Shown piece by piece: positions 1 to 5,614 of a DNA stretch of 5,614 nucleotides. Every line of letters begins with the position of its first letter. The first letter of the stretch is position 1. Made by a program: the position numbers and the translations under genes. This DNA is from Elusimicrobiota bacterium (lineage in GTDB: Bacteria; Elusimicrobiota; Elusimicrobia; FEN-1173), in assembly GCA_016207625.1 (NCBI GenBank), contig JACQPF010000166.1:1-5614 (forward strand), read 5' to 3'. The notes beneath the pieces were generated by a model that was not told where the DNA came from, did no database searches, and worked only from the letters and a program-made list of their open reading frames with translations.

Positions 1-285
1 GAAGGGCGGATGAGTTCCGCCGAGGACGATCCTCTCTCCGCCACGATCGGCAAGTACCGCCTGACTCTTCGGGAGGGAAAGACCGGCGCCGGCCGGGACA
101 ACATCGCGTTTGCCAAGACGCTGTTCCTCACGGAATGGCGGCGGGCCGTGGGATGGTTGAATTCGGACTGGGGGATCCCCCTCCTGGAGGAAATCGGCAT
201 CGGCGCTTCCCGCCGGTTCCAACAGCGTCTCCAACGGGCCGGCCTGTCTCATGTCACGCCCTTCCGGGCGTTTTGGCAAGGGCGA
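1..285 (+). other. Soluble N-terminal segment of the giant protein, with a possible start codon at base 10
   Basis: Residues 1-95 are polar and partly helical, with a Trp-rich stretch at residues 46-57 (TEWRRAVGWLNSDW lies here) and a strongly basic stretch at residues 71-95 (RRFQQRLQR followed by further Arg) directly before the first hydrophobic helix. By the positive-inside rule this puts the N-terminal side in the cytoplasm. The ATG at base 10 has a purine-rich GAAGGG at bases 1-6 that could act as a ribosome binding site, but the gap to the ATG is only 3 bases and the frame stays open upstream to the window edge. The start therefore cannot be decided. A GKT at residues 26-28 is not a P-loop because the required upstream Gly is missing. 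I recognise no domain here. Confidence 0.45.
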
Positions 286-3200
286 ATGCCCCTCGTGCTC
301 GCGGCCGTCGTTCTGATCCCCGCGGCCCAAGCGATCCCGGCGATGGCCGTTCCCGTGGCCATTCTATTGTCCCTCTGGGTGGGAATCAATTCCCATCTTT
401 TCGCGACGGCACATGTCAATGAGACGCGCGGTGATTACGTCGCAAGGGTGTTCGCCACGGTGTTGCTGAACGCCTTCGCTCTTTTGGCGGTGGCCGGCGT
501 CAACGCTTTCGGGGCTCACGCCTTCTCGGCGCCCGCGGCACTCCTTTCCGGGCTGACCGCCGCTGTCGTCTTTCATTGGCTGTGGAACAAGTGGTTTCCC
601 GATTGCCCGCTGACCGCCGGGGCTCCATCCGCCTCCCCAGCGCTGGGCTGGGTTCAAAACCTCGGTCGAAGCTTCGCGCGAAGCGGCAACGAACAAGTCG
701 TGCGCGCCATGTTCGACTTGCTCGATGGTCTGGACGGCAAAAACGAAGACATGGAGGCCTATCTCGTCCGGGAAATCGCGAATCATTACGAAAAGGCGCG
801 TTGGGAGGAGCTTGAAGCCCTCACTATCGAAATCCTGAAAGGCCTGGGAAAAGCGAAAGGCGAAAGGCCGGAGCTCTGGGGCCCCATCATGAAGGCCTTC
901 GTCCATCGTGTGGAGTTCTCGAACACGTCGGAGATTAGGGCTGTTTTCGAGGGACTCTCAAGGGGATATGTGAAAGACATGGAGATGGACCGGATGATCT
1001 TGGACCCCATCGTTCAGGCCGTGGGGAGCCGTCTCAGGAGAGCCTCTCAAGTCGAGCTCGAACAAATTCGCCTCACGTTTTCGAGGGATGGATGGAGCGC
1101 GAACCCGCGATTTTCTGGCCCCCTCATTTTAATCCTGACGGATCGTTTAAAGCATGAAACCGGCAAAACCGCCCTGTCTTTATCCATGGGCTTGAGAGCG
1201 CTTATCGAGGAAATGGACGACGCGCCGCCGGAATTGGTGGAGCCGGTCCTGGACGTCTTCATCAATCGAATCGGCTCATCTTTGAAGCCTTCCTGCATGC
1301 TGGAAGGCCTGTCCAGGAACCTTCGATACGCGGGATTGCGCCCCGATTTGAAAGCCGCGATTGAAAGGTTTTTCATTGCCCAACTCGCGGACTCGAAGGG
1401 AGATGACTTTCGCTCGATCGTTCAAGGATTGTTCTCGGTGCTCTGGAATGCCGACGGAGCGAGGCCGGAGGTCGTTTCCCCGTTGATCAAGGAATTGGAA
1501 AAGAAGTGGGATCAGGAAGGAATGTTTATCGTCTCGGGTCTTGAGGGTAGCCTTATGGGTTTACGCGATGCAAAAATGGATCCCGAATGTATTGACCCGG
1601 TCCTCACCTTCTTATTGGATCGGATGAAAGGTGAGCGGGGCCTCATTCGGTCCATTCTGATGAGCAGTTTCACGATCATCATCGGAAGCTCCTGCGATCT
1701 CGGCCCTGATCTCCGAGGAAAAATCGCGCGGGCTTTGGCGGAACAGATCAAAGATAATAACGTGCGGGAGGATGATCTCTCCAACCTCTATACACAAATG
1801 TTGGAAGGCCTGGCCGCAAGCAAGGGCATGAGACCTGAAGACGAGGCCCTGCTTGTGCGCGCCATGACGACCCGGTTGAAGGGTCTGCCGGATGTTGAAC
1901 TCCCCGACATGGCGAGAGACCTGACACGGTCTTTTCCATTTATGGCGGAGATGAAGCCCGAAATCGGGGGGCCGATCCTCGGGGTTTTGGCGGATCGGTT
2001 GGCGGGCGCGAATGAGCGCTCGGTTGAACAGATCGCGGGATGCTTGTTGTCGGGCCTTCAAAGAAGCTGGGAAATACGCCCCGAGATGTTGGAGCCAATA
2101 TTGACGGCCATCGCCATGGAAATCGGCCATGCGCGCGGAAATGGCCTGAGACTATTGGTCATTGCCATGTTGGCGGGCCTACGAAGCTCCGAAAACATTC
2201 CGCGTGGACAGCTGACTCCGATCATACAAGCGTTTGTGGATCGGATGCGTCTCGCGGATGGGGCCGACTATCGGGATTTCACCAACGGGATGGTGGAAGG
2301 TCTGGAGAGCGCCGAGGCGTTCCAACCACAACTCCTGAGTCCAGTCATTGCCCTGCTGACGCCCAGGCTCGCGGGAAGGCGTTGGATGAGTCATCCCCAA
2401 TCGTTTCAGTGCCTGGTCTTGAGTCTCGGGAAATCAAGAGAGATGGACCCCAACGTATTGGAGCCGGCCGAAAAGGCCTTGGTTGGGCATTTGTCGAAAG
2501 CCAAGGGCCAAGAGTTGGAGTTGATCGTTGAGGGTCTTTCAGAAAGCCTCGCGCGGCAGAATGAGATGAGGCCACGGGTGTTGGGACAGATTCTGGACAT
2601 CCTGAAAGATCGCCTGCTGTCCGCCAACGAGGGGACGCCGATCGAGCGATCTTTGATCCGAGCGATCGCGTCGGGACTGATGAGCGCGCGGGACTTGGAT
2701 CCCAGGGTTTTGATTCCCCTCTTGGAAGTCTTAGAGGCGAGGCTCAATGGCCGACCGAGCGCCGCCGGACCCTATGCGAAAACGATTCGCTTGATCCTGT
2801 TGAAATACGGCGATTCCGCGAATCGTGAGCTGGACGCCCTGGCAAGCCGGCGTTTCCCGCCGGAATGGAACGACGTTTTAGAGAAGAAGACGCTCCAAAT
2901 GTCTGAGGTCAGAAAACTGCTGAAGTTCTATAAAACGGCGGAGAACCAGGCCCTGCGGAACGATTTCCTCCGCCGGCTGGAGCACCATCCATCCCCACGA
3001 CTGATCCGACAAATTTCCGATGTCATCGCCGGCTCTGATTTCTTCACCCCCTTGGTCCCAATGCTCCTCTTTCTTCTCTCGGAGAGGGGCGCGCCGGCCG
3101 GCTCGAAGCCGCTCATCAAAGACGAATTCGTATTCGTCTTTTTGACAAAACTGGTCTTGGCCGGGCAAAGCTCGGAGGACGTCACGAGAAGGATGCTGAA

Positions 3201-5614
3201 ATTGGTCCGTCCCACAGCTCTGACGGACTCCATTCTGGAGAACACGGACCGTACGGCGTTCAACGACAACCCCATGTTCTTCCTCGAAATCGTGAGGACC
3301 TGTTCATCCCTGGAGAGGATCGGTTCTCAACACCTCCCCGAACTCGTCCGGATCGCCGCCCGGACCGGTCCCGAGGCGAGAGGCCTCCTCCTTGATATTT
3401 TCTTGAACATGGACATGGAGGAGGTTGCCGGAGCGCTCGTCCGGGCAGGGCAATACTCATGGCTCTCGCGTCTCCAAAACAAATGGAGGGAAGACCCCGC
3501 GCGTTATCCGAGCCCGAAAATGTTGGCCGCGGCACGCGACACGGACGACGGCGTGCGGTCGGCGTTCGAGAGCGCGGATGGGCCGATGATGGACGACGGG
3601 TCTTTCATAGATGCGTTGTTGATGTACCGGAAAATTGACGGGCAAGCCGCCGTGAGGGCATTGTTGGAGAGAGTGATCCGGGCGGGAAGCATCGTTGAGG
3701 GACTTCGGGCCGTTTTCCTGTGCGGGGCCCTTTCCCCGGCGGACTTGGGGGGATTGATCGCTCCCATTTTCAGTGTGGAGAACGTGAGCCGTCTCCCGGC
3801 GGCTGTGAGGCGGCGATATTACTCATTGCTCATGTTGCTGGATTCCCCCATATGGGTGCCCGTGCGTATGGAGATATTCAAGAGGGAGACGAACGCGGGG
3901 CTGCGCAAGGTTCTTGCGACGCAAGTTGAAATGCATTTCAGCCGCGCCACCGACCTTCTGTCGGCCGTTTATGGGAGCGAACAGGTTACGCAACTCAGCC
4001 GTTACGTGCCGGGTCTGTCCGGGATGTCGGCCAGTGGGTTCCATCAAAGCCCGCTGGCCGGGAACGACGGCTTGACGGATACGATCCGGCAATTGGAGAA
4101 CGCCGCGCGCCGCTTGGGTCCGGCGGGCATAGCCCTCGCGCTTCGCTGGAAGAGTTTGGAACAGATCAAGGTGATTCTGCCCTTGGGGTGGGACTCATAC
4201 GCCTCAATGTCCGCTGAACCATCCGATCATCACGATTTGGAAGGGCTGCGCGAGAAATATTGGCTGTTTCAACGGGAGATGCTCAGCCACAACTTCGCGG
4301 CGTTGGAATTGATCGTCCGTCATGCCGGTTCAATGAACAGAACCGTGGCCCGAGCCGTTTTGGAGCATGTGGAAAAGATGGTGGAGGCGTACGTTGCGCT
4401 GGACCCGGCGGAGGGCGGATGGGCCCGGCCTCTGTTTGATCGTGAATTCAAGAACATGTTGCAGGACGCGCCGTCTCGGGGTCCGTTGCCGCCCGACCTG
4501 ATCAACAAGATCGAAACCCTCCAGCCGTGGGCGGACCCCGCGGAAATCGAGACGTTGCACACGATGATCAATTGCCTTCATGAGAAAGGGGCGCAAGCCA
4601 GGGAGAAGGCTCTGCGGGACGCGGGGGCGAACACGATCTTGAACCTCAACGGACACAAGTTCTCGATCGCGAACATCAGCGAAGAGCCCCTGAGCCGGAG
4701 GGGGCTGATCACGAGCCCGCCGTTGAGGCTGATCCTGGAGGGACTGAAAAAGGCGGAGGAAATCTATCCCACGCCGTATATCGTCATTGGGAACCATGCG
4801 TCATGGAGCGCCACGCTCGGGCAGCACCGCGTGGAGTGGTCCGTGGATTTGGCCGATCCGGACGAAGGCGGATCGTTGCGAATTCGATATGTTGAAACGG
4901 GACACGATGAAGGAAACGCCGCGCGCCTGCGATATTTCACCGCCCTTTTCAGAGCTTTGGGCATGAGCGTGCGGGTACTTGACGGCAAAAACGGCGACCA
5001 TTTGCTCGATGCGGCGTTGGACAAGGACCATGGCGCCTTCACGCGGAGCCAAATCGAAATTGCTTTCACAATGGCGATCAGGGCCTTGAGTTCATCACGA
5101 AACATGGATTGGGCGTTATTGACCATCGCGAATGGACAAGGGGCCACCGACACTCCCGAAGAGATGGCGAAGGTGTTCCTCGCGGAAGGGAATTTGCCTT
5201 TTTATGTGAAACTGACCGGGGACACGGATCCGGCGATGTATCGCCGATATTTGGAATATCTGGAGCGCGAGAACGAGCGGGGAGCTTTACGTGACAAGAT
5301 GAACAGGTCCCTGTCGAGCTGCGGTTTGCCCACCATTCCGCCGGACATGACGTTCGGGCAAAGAGTGATCGAGGAGCGATACACGAAGGTTGTGGAAGAA
5401 GCCCTGGCCAGGGGTGAGTTGGTTCAAAAGGGAAAGGAGATCTTCGAGAGAAATCCGGCCTACGATCCCGTGGGAGACGCAGTGAGCTCCATCCTAAGCG
5501 ACGAAGCCGCCGCGGTGCGAACGGCCGTGACCTTGGATTCGCTTCCCCGGGAATTCTTGAACGATCGCCCCATCGGTTCGGTCGGGACGCTGTGGGCCGT
5601 CGCCGGGCAGGTGC
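1..5614 (+). CDS. Giant multi-domain membrane-anchored protein with helical repeat array, partial (open at both ends)
   Basis: Frame 1 of the + strand has no stop codon over 1871 consecutive codons, which is not expected by chance at this base composition. Third codon positions are mostly G or C, as expected for a real gene. The translation contains, in order: a soluble N-terminal segment (1-95), about four hydrophobic helices (96-195), a Pro/Ala/Ser linker (202-217), an array of about 17 helical repeats (about 228-920), a non-repetitive helical region (921-1337), a Gly/Ser linker (1338-1357), a helical domain (1358-1560), an alpha/beta domain (about 1570-1705) and a helical tail running off the window. 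No stop is present, so the C-terminus lies downstream. The start could be the ATG at base 10 or lie upstream. I do not recognise the whole protein. The C-terminal third resembles accessory regions of PEP/pyruvate-binding-domain (PPDK-like) giants, but no active-site motif is inside the window. That a gene is present is near certain; its function is open. Confidence 0.95.
286..588 (+). other. Membrane region: about four predicted transmembrane helices
   Basis: Four hydrophobic stretches can be read in the translation: residues about 96-112 (MPLVLAAVVLIPAAQAI), 114-131 (ending LLSLWVGIN), 147-169 (containing VFATVLLNAFALLAVAGV) and 177-195 (containing LLSGLTAAVVFHWLW). The first two are separated only by a Pro-containing turn and could form a tight hairpin. 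The Arg-rich sequence before the first helix and the even number of helices suggest that both the N-terminal segment and the long repeat array face the cytoplasm. The region is followed by a Pro/Ala/Ser-rich linker at residues 202-217 (bases 604-651). I do not recognise a transporter or enzyme family in these helices; the simplest role is a membrane anchor. The exact helix count (three to four) is uncertain without a predictor. Confidence 0.7.
682..2760 (+). repeat. Degenerate tandem protein repeat, about 17 units of about 40 residues (HEAT/ARM-like alpha-solenoid)
   Basis: An anchor Gly-Leu or a close variant recurs at residues 243, 281, 318, 359, 397, 436, 476, 513, 554, 603, 640, 685, 726, 767, 808, 845 and 892. 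The spacings are 37-49 residues with a mean near 41; those from 685 to 808 are exactly 41 three times. Nearly every unit continues with a polar stretch, then [Met/Leu/Arg]-x-Pro-x-h-h-x-Pro-h-h-x-h-h-x-x-Arg-Leu/Met. Examples are MDPECIDPVLTFLLDRM, IRPEMLEPILTAIAMEI, LDPRVLIPLLEVLEARL and EMRPRVLGQILDILKDRL. Each unit is consistent with two amphipathic helices, the pattern of HEAT/Armadillo-type solenoids that act as protein-binding scaffolds. Units at 359, 554 and 640 have lost the Gly-Leu, and the first unit (243) is weak. Copies have diverged too far to appear as DNA repeats, which points to an old array kept by selection on structure. The family name is not certain: the consensus is not the classic HEAT motif. 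Confidence 0.8.
2761..4011 (+). other. Non-repetitive helical region after the solenoid
   Basis: Residues 921-1337 are rich in Leu, Arg and Glu and look almost entirely helical, but the Gly-Leu/Pro signature of the preceding array is gone. Some stretches remain solenoid-like, for example around residues 1020-1030 (LVPMLLFLLSERG) and 1107-1147 (helix pairs ending in VAGALVRAG). Residues 1021-1026 are hydrophobic, but the stretch is too short for a confident membrane helix. No catalytic or metal-binding motif is visible. The region may be a more diverged continuation of the same alpha-solenoid or a separate helical domain. I do not recognise a family. Confidence 0.5.
4012..4071 (+). other. Gly/Ser-rich interdomain linker
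   Basis: Residues 1338-1357 (GLSGMSASGFHQSPLAGNDG) are rich in small and flexible residues and interrupt otherwise helical sequence. They probably mark the boundary between the helical scaffold and the C-terminal domains. Confidence 0.5.
4072..4680 (+). other. Helical domain preceding the alpha/beta domain
   Basis: Residues 1358-1560 hold several long amphipathic helices, including a segment rich in aromatic and charged residues at about 1414-1440 (EGLREKYWLFQREMLSHN and onward) and another at about 1450-1467. The sequence ends in a turn-rich stretch at 1539-1560 (NLNGHKFSIANIS). In large PPDK-like PEP/pyruvate-binding proteins a helical region of this kind lies next to the alpha/beta domain that follows here, so the two may form one functional block. 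This link is a remembered resemblance. No active-site residue can be assigned. Confidence 0.4.
4708..5115 (+). other. Alpha/beta domain resembling an accessory domain of PEP/pyruvate-binding (PPDK-like) proteins
   Basis: After about 1000 helical residues the pattern changes to alternating strands and helices. The elements are strand PYIVIGNH (1592-1599), strand HRVEWSVDL (1609-1617), strand SLRIRYVETG (1625-1634), helix ARLRYFTALFRALG (1641-1654), strand MSVRVLDG (1655-1662), strand HLLDAALDK (1667-1675) and a long helix from 1681 to about 1704. Large PEP/pyruvate-binding-domain proteins of deltaproteobacterial and planctomycete type carry, as I recall, a similar block: Leu-Gly-x-His followed by a strand, an I/F-R-F/Y strand, an Arg-rich helix ending in Leu-Gly-Phe/Met-x-Val, a Gly-Asp-x-Leu/Val strand with Ala-x-L, and a helix ending near Leu-Asp. 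The window matches this with LGQH, LRIRY, LRYF...RALGMSV and GDHLLDAAL. The fit is by eye. ATP-grasp and phosphohistidine motifs are absent from the window, so if the family call is right the catalytic modules are outside it. Confidence 0.4.
5116..5614 (+). other. Mainly helical C-terminal segment of the window, truncated by the edge
   Basis: Residues 1706-1871 contain charged helices (for example around 1746-1766, with RRYLEYLERENERG) and then a stretch at 1805-1871 carrying RGELVQKGKEIFERNPAYDP, DEAAAVRTAV and finally GSVGTLWAVAGQV at the very end. The last motif looks like the beginning of a new beta-containing domain. In PPDK-like giants a PEP-utilising mobile (phosphohistidine) domain could follow at such a place, but no catalytic His motif is reached within the window. 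There is no stop codon, so the protein continues. Confidence 0.35.

Noticed and set aside
76..84. GKT in the N-terminal segment (residues 26-28) as a Walker A motif
   Set aside because: The GxxxxGK[ST] pattern is not met: residue 21 is Leu, not Gly, and no Walker B follows.
427..435. Arg-Gly-Asp at residues 143-145 as an adhesion motif
   Set aside because: A three-residue match in a short loop between membrane helices is expected by chance and has no supporting context.
364..906. 180-codon open frame on the - strand, the longest closed ORF in the window
   Set aside because: It lies wholly antisense to the continuous frame 1, its translation is Arg/Gly/Pro-rich with no recognisable domain, and it is what a GC-rich coding strand produces by chance.
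1156..1170. TGKT in the repeat array (residues 387-390) as a Walker A motif
   Set aside because: The upstream Gly is missing (residue 383 is Leu) and the segment sits inside a helical repeat unit.
2040..2531. 163-codon open frame on the + strand in another frame
   Set aside because: It overlaps the best-defined part of the repeat array in frame 1. Its translation is low-complexity and polar, without secondary-structure pattern or motif.
682..2760. DNA-level tandem repeat or CRISPR array
   Set aside because: The periodicity is only in the protein sequence. I see no conserved direct repeats or spacers in the nucleotide sequence.
4330..5153. Overlapping - strand open frames of 83-155 codons
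   Set aside because: They are antisense to the C-terminal domains of the giant gene, overlap one another, and show no recognisable family; treated as shadows.

Overview
The window is one continuous protein-coding frame. Reading from base 1 on the + strand I translated all 1871 codons and met no stop codon. The frame is open at both edges, so this is an internal or near-complete-5' slice of one giant gene encoding a protein of more than about 1870 residues (over 200 kDa). There is no intergenic space, and I see no RNA gene, mobile element, CRISPR array, terminator or second gene. The other open frames on both strands are short (at most about 180 codons) and are shadows of this frame.

The layout of the protein, in window residue numbers, is as follows. 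Residues 1-95 are a soluble, basic-ending segment with an ATG at base 10 that may or may not be the true start. Residues about 96-195 hold about four hydrophobic helices. Residues 202-217 are a Pro/Ala/Ser linker. Residues about 228-920 form a long array of about 17 degenerate helical repeats of about 40 residues, with an anchor Gly-Leu and a Pro-x-hydrophobic-hydrophobic-x-Pro signature, probably a HEAT/ARM-like alpha-solenoid. Residues about 921-1337 are further helical sequence without a clear repeat. Residues 1338-1357 are a Gly/Ser-rich linker. Residues about 1358-1560 are a helical domain. Residues about 1570-1705 are an alpha/beta domain that resembles, from memory, an accessory domain of large PEP/pyruvate-binding-domain proteins (pyruvate phosphate dikinase-like). 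Residues about 1706-1871 are a mainly helical segment cut by the window end.

Spot counts give roughly 55-60% GC (lower, near 50%, in parts of the repeat array), and codon third positions are enriched in G/C. Giant membrane-anchored solenoid proteins, and giant proteins with PEP/pyruvate-binding parts, are known from uncultured bacterial lineages such as Omnitrophota and from the wider PVC group. That assignment is an inference from architecture, not from any marker gene in the window.

The working picture is a membrane-tethered protein with a very long cytoplasmic helical scaffold that leads to a possibly enzymatic, PPDK-related C-terminal part lying mostly beyond the window. No catalytic motif (ATP-grasp, phosphohistidine swivel, P-loop, zinc-protease motif) is visible inside the window, so no enzymatic activity can be claimed from this stretch alone.
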